34,345 nt of DNA from Hyphomicrobiales bacterium (GCA_021775755.1 JAJFHE010000001.1:1-34345), one strand, 5' to 3'. Positions 7,926 to 16,573 are shown, numbered from the stretch's first letter. The notes: generated by a model not told the origin, from the letters alone. Made by a program: numbers and translations.

Positions 7926-9379
7926 TCCTCAAGGGCAATCAGAGATCAGGGGCGATTGACCTTGTCACCCACCTTCTCAACGCCTTCGACAACGAAACCG
8001 TCGAGGTCGCCGAAATCTCCGGCTCCATCTCAGATGACCCTTTGGGCGCCTTTAGCGAAACCGAAGCTCTCGCATCAGCCACCAATTGCACGCAACCCTT
8101 CTACAGCCTTTCCATCAATCCTCCCGAGCCCATCACTCGCGAGCAATATTTCATCGCCATTGACCGGGTTGCGGCAACGCTTGGCCTTGAAGGCCAGGCG
8201 CGGCGCGTGTTCTTTCATCGCAAAAACGGCCGCGAGCACGCCCATGTCGTCTGGTCGAGGATCAAGCTGCCTGAGTTGAAAGCCATCAACATCTCCCATG
8301 ATCGCTTTAAACTCAAAGCGCTTGCGCGTGAGCTTGCAGCCGAGTTTGGCCTTAAGCTGCCTCCGGGCCTTTCAGGTGGGCCTAAACAGACCCCCGATAC
8401 GACACTCGCAGAAAAGGCCCAGGCCGAAGCCTCCGGAATGACGCCTGAGCAGCGCCGACACGACATCACTGAAGCCTATTTGGCGAGCGACACCGGCACC
8501 GCCTTCAAGAACGCGCTGTCCCACCTAGGCTACACACTTGCCCAAGGCGACAGGCGTGGTTTTGTCGTCGTCGACCGCTATGGCCACGTCCACAGCCTGA
8601 CACGCCAGATCGACGGCGTGTGCACAAAGCACATCACGGCCAAGCTCAGCCCCCTTGACCCGCAGTATCTTCCGACCGTCGATCAGGTTCTGCAATCAAT
8701 CCAGGATCCCGCGCCGCCAGCACAGACCGCGAAACTCCTTACGGAACTCAAAGCCATCCAGTTCAAGCGCCGCGCCTCTTTCCACGCCGACAAAGCCGCA
8801 TTGTCCCAACGCCAGGCCCAGGAGTTTCAATTCCTGCAGATGGCACAGCAAGCCGAGTTGGAGACGCCCGCCGCCAACCTGTTTGATCGCTTTCCAACAT
8901 TCTACCGCTATCCTTTGTTCCGCTCCGTGTTCGCCCACTTGCGGCGGCGCAAGAAGCTGCGCCTGCAACACCACCACGCGCTTGAACGCGAAGCACTGGT
9001 TCGAAGGCACAATCGTGAATGGCTCGAACTGACGCGCCGCGAGCGTCTACTGCGACTGCTCGATGCCCGTGAAAAGCGTGCACTGGAAACTCTGATGTTG
9101 CGGAAATCCCGTGACCACCAGCGTTTCCACGGCAAGGCCGCAAGAGCTTTCTTCGCAGCCGCCATGACGCCAACCGCACCAGTTGACGAAGGCACAGATA
9201 CCCGCAGCCCAGATCCCGAACTTGCCGCTCTTGAGCTCAAATACTCAAGCAACTACCAGCCGATCCACAGGCTCTTCAACAAAGCCGCCGGCATCGATAC
9301 CCACGAGGACGATGGCGGGGAGGGCGACGACACGCCCCATCCCGACGACCCAACCTCGTCACATCACAATAGAAAATAA
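7922..9379 (+). CDS. relaxase / mobilization nuclease
   Basis: This 485-residue protein has the N-terminal relaxase domain in about residues 1-150. It begins MILKGNQRSGAIDLVTHLLN and contains FYSLSINPPEPI and the histidine-rich metal-binding motif FFHRKNGREHAHVVWSRI (motif III, residues ~100-117). IKLPELKAINISHDRFKLKALARELAAEFGLKLPPGL matches the relaxase type common on rhizobial islands. The C-terminal half is long, basic and helical (RRRKKLRLQHHHALEREALVRRHNREW), probably a DNA- or partner-binding region. It would nick oriT and pilot the strand to the TraG-like coupling protein. The classical motif I tyrosine is not obvious to me. Translation is coupled to mobC. Confidence 0.9.
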   Translation: MILKGNQRSGAIDLVTHLLNAFDNETVEVAEISGSISDDPLGAFSETEALASATNCTQPFYSLSINPPEPITREQYFIAIDRVAATLGLEGQARRVFFHRKNGREHAHVVWSRIKLPELKAINISHDRFKLKALARELAAEFGLKLPPGLSGGPKQTPDTTLAEKAQAEASGMTPEQRRHDITEAYLASDTGTAFKNALSHLGYTLAQGDRRGFVVVDRYGHVHSLTRQIDGVCTKHITAKLSPLDPQYLPTVDQVLQSIQDPAPPAQTAKLLTELKAIQFKRRASFHADKAALSQRQAQEFQFLQMAQQAELETPAANLFDRFPTFYRYPLFRSVFAHLRRRKKLRLQHHHALEREALVRRHNREWLELTRRERLLRLLDAREKRALETLMLRKSRDHQRFHGKAARAFFAAAMTPTAPVDEGTDTRSPDPELAALELKYSSNYQPIHRLFNKAAGIDTHEDDGGEGDDTPHPDDPTSSHHNRK

Positions 9380-9426
9380 GTATTTGTTAAGGTATTTCTG
9401 TGTACACTTTTTACATGTATTAAGAA

Positions 9427-9819
9427 ATGAACACACCTAATAATAGTTTAGTCGGATTAGCCAATATGAAGAGGTCGATAAACAAGAAATTCAATTCAAA
9501 CAAACACCCAAGGTGGGCGTACCGGGGCGAGGCCATCACCCCGTCCGACTTTCTGCAGGCCATCTATCAGGATCTGCCGTTGTTCTTCTCAAAATACGCC
9601 TCGGGCAGGAAGATTGCCGAGGCGACCATCTATCTGAAGTTCTGCGATTCAAGCGGAGAAATCGTCCAGATAACCGACAACGCCGGCCGGCCAATCCAAT
9701 ATATCCAAGGTTCCAAGGCTTATAAGTCGGCGGCCGACGATTATGACAGGAAGTATGACGAAGCCCGTCTGGAACAAAAAATCGTCTCTCGCCATGAAAT
9801 TCCGTTCTCGCCCTACTGA
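9427..9819 (+). CDS. hypothetical protein (130 aa) downstream of the relaxase
   Basis: This is a 130-residue soluble protein with a basic N-terminus (MKRSINKKFNSNKHPRWAYRGEAI), a central part PSDFLQAIYQDLPLFFSKYASGRKIAEATIYLKFCDSSGEIVQITD that looks alpha then beta, and a charged C-terminus. I do not recognise the family. There is no strong Shine-Dalgarno before 9427 or before the internal ATG at 9466, so the start is uncertain. The sequence before it is AT-rich, unlike the relaxase gene. Its last codons overlap the 3' end of the convergent transporter gene by 7 bp. Confidence 0.65.
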   Translation: MNTPNNSLVGLANMKRSINKKFNSNKHPRWAYRGEAITPSDFLQAIYQDLPLFFSKYASGRKIAEATIYLKFCDSSGEIVQITDNAGRPIQYIQGSKAYKSAADDYDRKYDEARLEQKIVSRHEIPFSPY

Positions 9820-10703
9820 GCTGTCTCCAACCCGTTCCTGCTGCTCACAAATCGTTCCCCATAGGACGATACCACTCCACCGCCTGCAAAGATCAGCAGC
9901 GCGCCCGCCACGACTGCCAAATTCCAATCCGACACGCCCAGTACCAGCATCCAAAACACCACGAGCAATGGATAGCAGATCGAAGTTCCAGCAAGGAAAT
10001 GAGGATTTCCCACTCGCGCTGCATAGTCCCAGAAGAACAACCCGCCAGCCCCTGCTGCCCCCGCGATCGCCACCAGCACGATCTCCAGTGCGCCCATCTC
10101 CCATGCACCTTCCTGCCCCGACGACATTGCAAGGAGTAAAACTCCCATAACCAGATACCCCACTGCCTGGCCACTACCGGCCATTTGGCGGTATCTCCTT
10201 GCGAGAACGATTTGAAACGCCCAGATCACCCCACCAGCCATCGACACTGCATGCCCGCGATCAAAACCTCCGAGCGGATCGTTACCTTCGCCAACGACAA
10301 CCACAACGCCGATTACCGTTATCAAGCCGGCAAGAATATGTTTCCATTGCACCGCCGCCCAAGCTGCGCCCAACCCCAGGAATACAACGAGCACACCCCA
10401 GATTTGATGCACGACGATCGCCTCCATTGGATCGGTCATGTAGATCGAGGCCCACGACAAGGCCCGCACGCCCGGTGAACTCACAACAATGAGGGGAAGA
10501 AACAACCACGAAACCTTCAGGGCTTCGCGAACGGATTCGCCCCGAACAATCCATGACACGACGTAAACGGCGAATGTTATCAGGCAACTAAAACCGATTA
10601 ATCTCAGCATCGGCACATTATCACAAATGGCTACCAAGGCAGGAGCAAGCGACCACAAAAGAACTGCAAGTACTGCGGATATATTTCCAATGCGATAGCG
10701 CAA
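9813..10703 (-). CDS. EamA/DMT-superfamily transporter
   Basis: This 296-residue, very hydrophobic protein has about ten predicted membrane helices in two similar halves, the EamA (drug/metabolite transporter) layout. It has NISAVLAVLLWSLAPALVAI at the N-terminus and VSMAGGVIWAFQIVLARRYR starting the second repeat. It resembles the YddG-type aromatic amino acid exporters in length, but the substrate cannot be read from sequence. The start is TTG at 10703, close after GGAGAG; an in-frame stop four codons upstream rules out earlier starts. It lies inside the mobilizable region as possible cargo. Confidence 0.85.
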   Translation of the reverse strand: MRYRIGNISAVLAVLLWSLAPALVAICDNVPMLRLIGFSCLITFAVYVVSWIVRGESVREALKVSWLFLPLIVVSSPGVRALSWASIYMTDPMEAIVVHQIWGVLVVFLGLGAAWAAVQWKHILAGLITVIGVVVVVGEGNDPLGGFDRGHAVSMAGGVIWAFQIVLARRYRQMAGSGQAVGYLVMGVLLLAMSSGQEGAWEMGALEIVLVAIAGAAGAGGLFFWDYAARVGNPHFLAGTSICYPLLVVFWMLVLGVSDWNLAVVAGALLIFAGGGVVSSYGERFVSSRNGLETAQ

Positions 10704-10780
10704 ATACTCTCCAAATTAAATCGTTTTAGTTGTGTTATACTACCAGAGGATGAGCTCGAATTCATCAGAAAAATCAGAAA

Positions 10781-10799
10781 CCCCCGCATTTTGCGGGGG
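10781..10799 (-). terminator. intrinsic terminator between the 63-aa gene and the transporter
   Basis: A CCCCCGCA/TGCGGGGG stem with a 3-4-nt A/T loop is followed on the minus strand by TTTCTGATTTTTCTG. It lies just after the stop of the small minus-strand gene and before the transporter start, so it would separate the two transcripts. Confidence 0.75.
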
Positions 10800-10807
10800 C
10801 TTTGCGG

Positions 10808-10999
10808 TCAAAACCGCGGTGCTGGTCTTTTTAGCCGCCGGGCTCTTTCCCTCAGGACGTTATCGACTGTGTATTGCGCGAAACTCCACTCCTTGGTGAA
10901 CGGAACGGCCCGTTCCATCGCTTTTATGAATTCACCGCAAAGGACTTGTAATTCACAATCGCTGCGGTTTGAAAGTTCTGAACTCGTAATCAATCTCAT
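10808..10999 (-). CDS. small conserved-looking protein (63 aa)
   Basis: The ATG at 10999 follows GAGGAG with 6-nt spacing, giving 63 residues: MRLITSSELSNRSDCELQVL... ending ENVLRERARRL-like sequence (VDNVLRERARRLKRPAPRF). The good ribosome-binding site and the terminator right after it support a real gene. From memory it resembles short proteins starting MRLIS(T/S)xEL with an ENIRREL-like end on rhizobial islands and plasmids, whose function I do not know. It is predicted helical, soluble and mildly basic. Confidence 0.65.
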   Translation of the reverse strand: MRLITSSELSNRSDCELQVLCGEFIKAMERAVPFTKEWSFAQYTVDNVLRERARRLKRPAPRF

Positions 11000-11361
11000 G
11001 ATTTTCTCCTCACTTTTTTGGCCCGGACCATCCAGGCCTTTGTTGGCCCAGACACACACAATCACCGGCTCAAAGGTTCTTGTGGTTCGGCTTGAAAAAA
11101 GTCAGGAGAAACATCGTGTGTTGAGCGCGCCGTTCAGCCACGCCTCAAACCCGACGCTATTTTGTATTGCCAGGATCGCCTGCTTGATATTCCGGAAATG
11201 CGGGGTAACGCCGTGCCTTTCCGTTCCCAAAGGACGCTTTGCAAATTCACCGCTGATGACCGTCTGCCCGCCCGGCTCTCAAAGGCGCTCACCCTGTTTT
11301 GATCCGCACCCATCGATCTCATGGTTTGCGGCAAATCCCGGTCATGCTACTTTCACGAGCT

Positions 11362-12177
11362 ATGACCGATCAGCCGGCCAACGTCACATCCCTGCCTGAG
11401 CCCTCTCGGCAAAAAACCTACGACACCGCCGAAACGGAACGCTTGCGCTCCGCGCTTATAGCCTACCGGGAAGCAGAGGATATCGGCGTTCCCACCCTCA
11501 TCATGCGCATCGCTGATACGACCAAACGGTCCATCCTCGATATCCCGCCATCCACCCTTCAACGTTTCCTCAAACCCACCCCGAAAAAGGGCTCCAATAA
11601 ACCCTCCAAGACCAATGCCGTTTCTCTCGCCATCTATGACGAGTTTCTTCAAGCACTCGGTGACTCCGACCCCGTTTCCACCTTCGGCCAGAATCTCTCT
11701 GCATTTTTTCACTTGCCGTCCGAAGAGCCGCTTTCTGAAATTCCTGACGAGTTGGCTGGCATATTCGACAGTACGACCGACAAGCTCACCGATATTTTCC
11801 GCATCAACAAACCCTATCCACCCGAAAAAGTTCCCTACTCACGCCTCGTCATCACGCCTTTGCCTCATTCCAAATTCGCTAAAGCTCGGGAGTTTGTTTT
11901 CAATTGGGATCGATCGCCTTCACCGCGGGAAGGAGACGACACCCCGCGCCGCGCCTATGACGGCGTTATGGTCCTCTCCGGCGCTTCGCTCTTTCTGTGC
12001 TTGAAAAACGTCTTGACCGGCACACCGCGAACATACTGGTTACAACAACAACTTTCCGAATATCTTGTTGGGCACGGCCACGAGGCCTCTTGGGTTATCC
12101 CGTCTTCCGCCGACGAGCCCGCCGCGCCCGTGCGGCCTCTTGAAGTCGCTTTTCACAACTCAGATTCTTCGAGCTGA
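11362..12177 (+). CDS. hypothetical protein (271 aa), possible regulatory cargo gene
   Basis: The frame is open from 11299, but the ATG at 11362 (MTDQPANVTSLPEPSRQKTYDTAETERL) is the likeliest start because the preceding residues look like read-through. Residues ~17-110 are helical and charged (LRSALIAYREAEDIGVPTLIMRIADTT, then IPPSTLQRFLKP), similar in feel to a small helix-turn-helix region. The C-terminal half (DGVMVLSGASLFLCLKN) is predicted alpha/beta. No family is recognised. It is 6 bp from the ankyrin-repeat gene, so the two probably form a transcription unit. Confidence 0.65.
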   Translation: MTDQPANVTSLPEPSRQKTYDTAETERLRSALIAYREAEDIGVPTLIMRIADTTKRSILDIPPSTLQRFLKPTPKKGSNKPSKTNAVSLAIYDEFLQALGDSDPVSTFGQNLSAFFHLPSEEPLSEIPDELAGIFDSTTDKLTDIFRINKPYPPEKVPYSRLVITPLPHSKFAKAREFVFNWDRSPSPREGDDTPRRAYDGVMVLSGASLFLCLKNVLTGTPRTYWLQQQLSEYLVGHGHEASWVIPSSADEPAAPVRPLEVAFHNSDSSS

Positions 12178-12183
12178 CACGCC

Positions 12184-12528
12184 ATGCCAAACTCCTTATC
12201 CGAACACGCCTTCGAACTCAAAATCGGCCGCTACGAAGCCAACCTTATCTCCGGCGCTTACAACGCGGATAACGACTTTGCCCAAACAGCCCTGGAGCAA
12301 GGCGCCGATGTCAATGTCGCTGAGCCCACAACCGGCCTTACCGCACTTCATATCGCCGTCGGCACCAACAACCTTTCCCTCGTCAAAGACCTCATTGAAA
12401 AATGGGATGCCCAATTTTACCAGGACCGCAAAGGCCGTTGGCCATCCAATGTTGCAGCCCAATGCCGCGTCAGCGACAAACTCTGTGCCTATCTTCTGGA
12501 GAAAGAGTTAGCTGCCTTTACCCGATAG
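12184..12528 (+). CDS. ankyrin-repeat protein (114 aa)
   Basis: The protein has 114 residues. NDFAQTALEQGADVNVAEPTTGLTALHIAVGTNNLSLVKDLIEKWDA carries the ankyrin consensus (GADVN...GLTALHIAV...VKDLIE) for one full and one partial repeat, followed by a second weak repeat. Such small ankyrin proteins bind other proteins. Here the only close neighbour is the 271-aa gene 6 bp upstream, which is the natural candidate partner. The location suggests accessory cargo of the mobilizable element. Confidence 0.75.
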   Translation: MPNSLSEHAFELKIGRYEANLISGAYNADNDFAQTALEQGADVNVAEPTTGLTALHIAVGTNNLSLVKDLIEKWDAQFYQDRKGRWPSNVAAQCRVSDKLCAYLLEKELAAFTR

Positions 12529-13146
12529 GCCCCCTTTTCGATTTTGGCAGCCCTGGGGAGCTTCTCGCTAAAGGAGCTAATATCCTAAAGCCATAAAACC
12601 CAGACCGGCCTCACGACCCTTCAAATCCCATAAAACACCCTCGCCAGATTCCTGCAATTTTCCTGCACTCGGGGCCGATTTCGCGCTATTTTCAGCTACA
12701 TTGAGCTATGCTAACTAATTGATATTATTATTTTTTCTATATATTTCAACAACTTATAATCGCCCTCCGAAGGCAACGCTCCGTCCAGCTAAGCTATCGG
12801 CGCGCCATAGCCGGTCCAGCCGACAACTCACCTGTCGTCTCGGTAATGTACGCGAAGAGGTCAACACCCGTTAACGTCTGCTGATCCTGAACGGGGGTAT
12901 GGGTCTCACGGATGTTCGAGGTAGAAAGAAAAACCTAGACACGCTGGCTCGGCAGTTTGAGACTGTTGATGTGCTTAAAACTTTTGGCAACCGGCGACGG
13001 CTGACTTTCTCCAAACCTCGACGCAAGACCCGAGGGGGACTCCATTTGTTAGACTGGTAGCTCAGGTGAATGGGGTCCACCTCTGGGCGAGCTACGTTGG
13101 CTACGCGTTTCGGGTTTGGGAACCAGCTTTGCGATCTAATCTACCA
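12529..13146. other. 618-bp region without a supported gene; AT-rich tract and tRNA-like fragment
   Basis: Bases 12700-12760 are strongly AT-rich. A tRNA-like half follows (12760-12803, listed separately). A 53-codon ORF at 12899-13060 (MGLTDVRGRKKNLDTLARQF) has an SD-like GGGGG only 2-3 bases before its ATG. I do not recognise it and treat it as a possible fragment. Bases 13057-13094 hold a bulged inverted repeat (GTAGCTC/GAGCTAC with inner AGGTG/CACCT). This region looks like the ragged right edge of the mobilizable element. Confidence 0.45.
12760..12803 (-). pseudogene. tRNA-like 5' half (acceptor strand, D arm, anticodon arm), possible attachment-site remnant
   Basis: Read on the minus strand there are 44 nt: a 7-nt acceptor strand (GCGCCGA), TA, a D arm (GCTT-AGCTGGACG-GAGC), one base, then an anticodon stem TTGCC/GGCGA closing the 7-nt loop TTCGGAG. 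The tRNA likeness stops exactly at the end of the anticodon stem, and AT-rich sequence follows instead of the variable loop and T arm. The first 32 nt resemble tRNA-Arg(CCG) as I remember it. The loop is the reverse complement of that tRNA's CTCCGAA. Integrase attachment sites often lie in anticodon loops. Confidence 0.5.
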
Positions 13147-14331
13147 TCACCACTTAGGTGTTGACTGGTGACTGATGCACTCAAACTCTCCCCATTCGTC
13201 CTGCAGCAATAAAGAAAGTTCGCCCACCGATTTTCGCGCTTCATATCGTTCCCGGTTCTGATCTCGCGAGGTTTCTCCAGTCCGGACGTGGTGCGATCGA
13301 TGCAACACAAAACAACCGTCGCGCACACGCATCGTATTAACGAAACGGATCCCTGCGAATCTTTCCAGCCTCCACACGAACTCCATGTCCTCGTAGCCGT
13401 GGCCAACAAATCCTTCGTCAAAACCCGAGACCAAGATGCAAGCATTTCGAGGAACAATTCGCATAAACGCGTACGGACTACCCTTTGAGTATGCTACTCC
13501 AGCCTTCTCGTGTGTTTCTGTTTCGAACACATTCACAGCAAGAGCATCTCTCTCAACATCACAATTCCTCAAGACAGCCTCCATCTCTTGAAAGAACTTC
13601 TTTGGAAAAACGAAATCCGAATCTACGAATGCGAGCATGTCCGCATCGCTTTTTCTGATTCCAAAATTCAAAATACCAGATCGTGTCCATGGGATCTTTG
13701 TGTCCAATTTGTACAAATCAATATGTAGTGAATTTTTTGGAATATCTGAAATTTCAATCATGTTATCTGAAATATCTTCGACAATTACTATTCTAATATC
13801 CATGCATGAATTAGCTCGATTTTTTCCAAGAAGAGCTGATCTTTGTAAACTCGAAATAGATTTCAATATATCTTCTCGCCTATCTTTTATCGCGTAAATA
13901 AAATCTATTCTAATATTGTTTTCAGTCCAAACAAATTTACTATAATTATTTAATGGGAAATGTTTGAAAAGATAAGAGTACGGGTAAAATGTTGTATTTT
14001 TAGAGTCAATCCTTAAATACTCATTTTGTATTCGGTATTGTATAAGTTCTGAACATTTATCTAAATATGTTTCGAAATTCGTTTTATTTTTGTCTGTTCT
14101 GATGAAGGGGTAAAAGGTAATATCAGAAATAAGTCCGCCGCTATTTAGTTTTACAATTTTCCGTACTGTCGTTACCGGAAATTGGTCTCGAAAGGCCCTT
14201 ATATAATTTTCATCGGCGTAAAACATTTTCCTATTTTGCATTTTCTTTGCGGCCACAAAATTCAACAATTGCACATGATTTATTGTATATCGGAAAAATT
14301 CGGCCGCATATTTGAGAATTTCTCTAAACAT
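13147..14331 (-). CDS. glycosyltransferase, galactosyltransferase-like (GT2/GT7 C-terminal motif)
   Basis: The protein has 394 residues. The N-terminal ~120 are variable, with no recognisable domain. Residues ~125-330 form a GT-A fold: IRIDFIYAIKDRREDILKSISSLQRS (nucleotide-binding start), LNFGIRKSDADMLAFVDSDFVFP (DxD-type metal site) and VSGFDEGFVGHGYEDMEFVWRL, the W/G-ED motif of the Glyco_transf_7C family seen in chondroitin polymerase-type enzymes. It probably transfers a galactose- or hexosamine-like sugar in capsule or O-chain synthesis. It is much more AT-rich than the upstream region, especially in its 5' half, which suggests horizontal acquisition. It is transcribed away from the genes to its right. 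Confidence 0.8.
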   Translation of the reverse strand: MFREILKYAAEFFRYTINHVQLLNFVAAKKMQNRKMFYADENYIRAFRDQFPVTTVRKIVKLNSGGLISDITFYPFIRTDKNKTNFETYLDKCSELIQYRIQNEYLRIDSKNTTFYPYSYLFKHFPLNNYSKFVWTENNIRIDFIYAIKDRREDILKSISSLQRSALLGKNRANSCMDIRIVIVEDISDNMIEISDIPKNSLHIDLYKLDTKIPWTRSGILNFGIRKSDADMLAFVDSDFVFPKKFFQEMEAVLRNCDVERDALAVNVFETETHEKAGVAYSKGSPYAFMRIVPRNACILVSGFDEGFVGHGYEDMEFVWRLERFAGIRFVNTMRVRDGCFVLHRSHHVRTGETSRDQNRERYEARKSVGELSLLLQDEWGEFECISHQSTPKW

Positions 14332-14909
14332 AATTGGCTTTTCTTGGAAGGTGATGTTAGGGCAAGATTACATCGCGCCGCACGTAGGTGAACCATACAG
14401 TTTACAAAGTTCAGTGGAATTTCATATGCCGTTAAGAATCTTAATGAAATTTGTTAATTTCCGACATTCTTAATCTATGTTCCAATATACTGAAAAAACT
14501 AAACAACAAAGAACGGAATTTTCAGCACTTATTCCAATTGTTGCTAGAGCGCTTCCATCATGATAGCACGTGTGGATCATTTAACGCGGGCTATATTGTG
14601 TTTGAGATCGTAGGATTCTTGTGTCGAAATGCTCGGAAGATCAAATTCGCCTTGGTCAGCTTGGCTCTTGTTGCAGATCTATCGCGCAATATTGTGATGG
14701 TTTTCAATCCTAAGGCTGCCGCAGAGATTGCTAGTGGCGAATTTTTTGATCTCAATCCACATCGGCTGCGGGAAATGACGAGGTCCGCTGTTCAACCATT
14801 TGTTGGCCACGTAACTCCTCAACAAAGGGGCATGTGAATGAGTTCCAAAATGCAATCCTCCTTATGCCGGCCCCCCAGATCTGATCACAACTAGCTTGAG
14901 AAACGCGCC
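14332..14909. other. 578-bp AT-rich upstream region with one weak ORF
   Basis: A TTG-initiated ORF (14451-14837, 128 residues) precedes the dehydrogenase gene on the plus strand. It contains FNPKAAAEIASGEFFDLNPHRLREMTRSAVQPFVGH, which reads more like real protein than its N-terminal half. I see no ribosome-binding site and no family. It may be the decayed C-terminus of a lost gene. The rest presumably holds divergent promoters for the glycosyltransferase and the dehydrogenase operon. Confidence 0.3.
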
Positions 14910-15680
14910 ATGCAGAGCACCTACTCGTTCGATGATCTGTCCGGGAAGTCCGTTTTCATCACTGGCGGTGGTGCGGGCATAGGAGAGTTCATCACCCGCG
15001 GGTTTCTCGAACAGGGCGCGAACGTCACCTTCGTCCAACGTACTGATGCGTCCGCATTTTGTGATGAACTAGAACGCGAAACTGGCCGACGCCCTACGTT
15101 CATAGCATGCGATGTTGCCGACCCTGACAGCCTTTTGGGCGCAATCTCAATGGCCAGGAAAACGTACGGACCGATAGAAGTACTCGTTAACAACGCCGCG
15201 AACGACAGTCGTCATGAGTTAAGGGATTTGACCGCAGATGAATGGGACCATTCACTGAATGTTAATTTGAGGCCGCATTTCCTGACGTCCCAGGCCGTCG
15301 AAAAGGACATGCGAACCGCCGGATCCGGATCGATCATCAACTTTTCTTCAATTTCATATTTGCTCGGCAACAGTGGCTATCCTGCGTATGTTGCGGCAAA
15401 AGCCGCCATAACCGGTTTGACACGAGCGCTGGCGCGTGAACTGGGCCCCTACAATATACGTGTCAACGCCCTGCTCCCCGGTTGGGTGATGACCAAACGG
15501 CAACGCGAGCTATGGGTCACGGAAAATGCCCTATCAGAGCACTTGAAAAAGCAGTGCCTGAACGAAGCACTTCTCCCTGAGCACATTGTGGCACCCACTT
15601 TGTTTTTGGCGTCAAACGCCTCACAGATGATTACCAGTCAGGCGGTTATTGTTGACGGCGGCTGTGTTGTGACCGGTTGA
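14910..15680 (+). CDS. SDR-family sugar dehydrogenase, XylB-like
   Basis: This 256-residue short-chain dehydrogenase/reductase has a Rossmann nucleotide-binding motif TGGGAGIG (residues ~20-27), NNA at VLVNNAANDSRHEL, catalytic Ser in INFSSISYLLG, Tyr-x3-Lys in YPAYVAAKAA, and a C-terminal LFLASNASQMITSQAVIVDGG. The blocks NDxRHxLxDxT, NVNLR, ALARELGP and TKRQRELW closely resemble Caulobacter D-xylose dehydrogenase XylB as I remember it. It would oxidise an aldose to the lactone with NAD(P)+. The next gene encodes the matching lactonase, 14 bp downstream. The pair could degrade a pentose or hexose, or modify a sugar for the surrounding glycan cluster. Confidence 0.88.
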   Translation: MQSTYSFDDLSGKSVFITGGGAGIGEFITRGFLEQGANVTFVQRTDASAFCDELERETGRRPTFIACDVADPDSLLGAISMARKTYGPIEVLVNNAANDSRHELRDLTADEWDHSLNVNLRPHFLTSQAVEKDMRTAGSGSIINFSSISYLLGNSGYPAYVAAKAAITGLTRALARELGPYNIRVNALLPGWVMTKRQRELWVTENALSEHLKKQCLNEALLPEHIVAPTLFLASNASQMITSQAVIVDGGCVVTG

Positions 15681-15694
15681 GAGGGCTCAACAAA

Positions 15695-16573
15695 ATGCCA
15701 GAGGCCCAAGATTGCGAGATTGAAATCATCTCCGACCATCGCTGTGAGCTTGGCGAAGGACCACTTTACGACCCGGAAACGAACACAGGCTGGTGGCTCG
15801 ACATCGTTGGCAGAAAACTGTTTGAGAAACGGTTTGATGACGGGACCGAGACCAGTCACCACCTCCCTTTCATGGCAAGCGTCATCGCGCGAGCCGGGCC
15901 AGGCCGGCAATTGGTCGTCGGAGAGTCAGGAATTTTTCTGAGAAGCACTAAGACACACAACCTCGAATTGCTCACCCATCTAGAGGCCGATAAACCGAAG
16001 AACAGGTCGAATGACGGACGACTTCACCAAAGCGGCGCTTTGTGGATTGGCACAATGAGCAAGACTGGGCAAGCAGGGGAGGGAGCAATCTATTGGTATC
16101 ACTTGGGTGAACTGCGGTTGCTTTACGACGCAGTGTCCATTCCCAATTGCATCTGCTTTTCTCCCGATCGTTCCACGGCGTACTTCGCCGATTCGGCTGT
16201 GGGGATCATCCATCGAGTGACCGTTTCGCCCGATGATGGTTATCCCCTCGAAGATCCACACGTATTTTACGATCACAGTACGGAGGCAGGCGCCGTCGAT
16301 GGCGCTATCGTCGATCGAAATGGCCTGCTGTGGAACGCCGTCTGGGGAACGGGCACTGTGGACGTCTACTCTCCAGATGGCAAAAGGATGAAGTCCATAG
16401 CAACGCCATTTGATCAGGTTACGTGCCCGGCGGCTGGGGGACCGATGTGCGACTGCCTGTTCCTAACCACTGCGCGACAAGGTCAACCGCAGTGCAATGA
16501 AATAGACGGTAAAACCGCGCAGCTTTATGTCCCGTTTGAGGGACAATTTGAACCGCAGTTTCCGCACATGTGA
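15695..16573 (+). CDS. SMP-30/gluconolactonase-family sugar lactonase, XylC-like
   Basis: This 292-residue protein starts at the ATG at 15695, preceded by GAGAGGGC; an overlapping in-frame TTG at 15677 is possible but less likely. It shows the six-bladed beta-propeller signatures of SMP-30 lactonases: CELGEGPLYD (metal-binding Glu), KNRSNDGRLHQSGALWIGTM (Asn-Asp-Gly), SIPNCICFSPD (Asn) and AGAVDGAIVDRNGLLWNAVWG (Asp). It ends in a normal C-terminal strand, GQFEPQFPHM, so it is complete. It would hydrolyse the sugar lactone made by the XylB-like dehydrogenase upstream. The canonical glycine of IPNG is Cys here, a minor deviation. Confidence 0.88.
   Translation: MPEAQDCEIEIISDHRCELGEGPLYDPETNTGWWLDIVGRKLFEKRFDDGTETSHHLPFMASVIARAGPGRQLVVGESGIFLRSTKTHNLELLTHLEADKPKNRSNDGRLHQSGALWIGTMSKTGQAGEGAIYWYHLGELRLLYDAVSIPNCICFSPDRSTAYFADSAVGIIHRVTVSPDDGYPLEDPHVFYDHSTEAGAVDGAIVDRNGLLWNAVWGTGTVDVYSPDGKRMKSIATPFDQVTCPAAGGPMCDCLFLTTARQGQPQCNEIDGKTAQLYVPFEGQFEPQFPHM

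Noticed and set aside
12899-13060. 53-codon ORF beginning MGLTDVRGRKKNLDTLARQF
   Set aside because: The GGGGG before its ATG is too close to be a good ribosome-binding site, and no family is recognised. It could be an IS or phage remnant but is not supportable.
14451-14837. 128-codon ORF with TTG start ahead of the dehydrogenase
   Set aside because: It has no ribosome-binding site and unusual composition in its first half. Only the C-terminal half looks protein-like, so it is mentioned as a weak ORF rather than called a gene.
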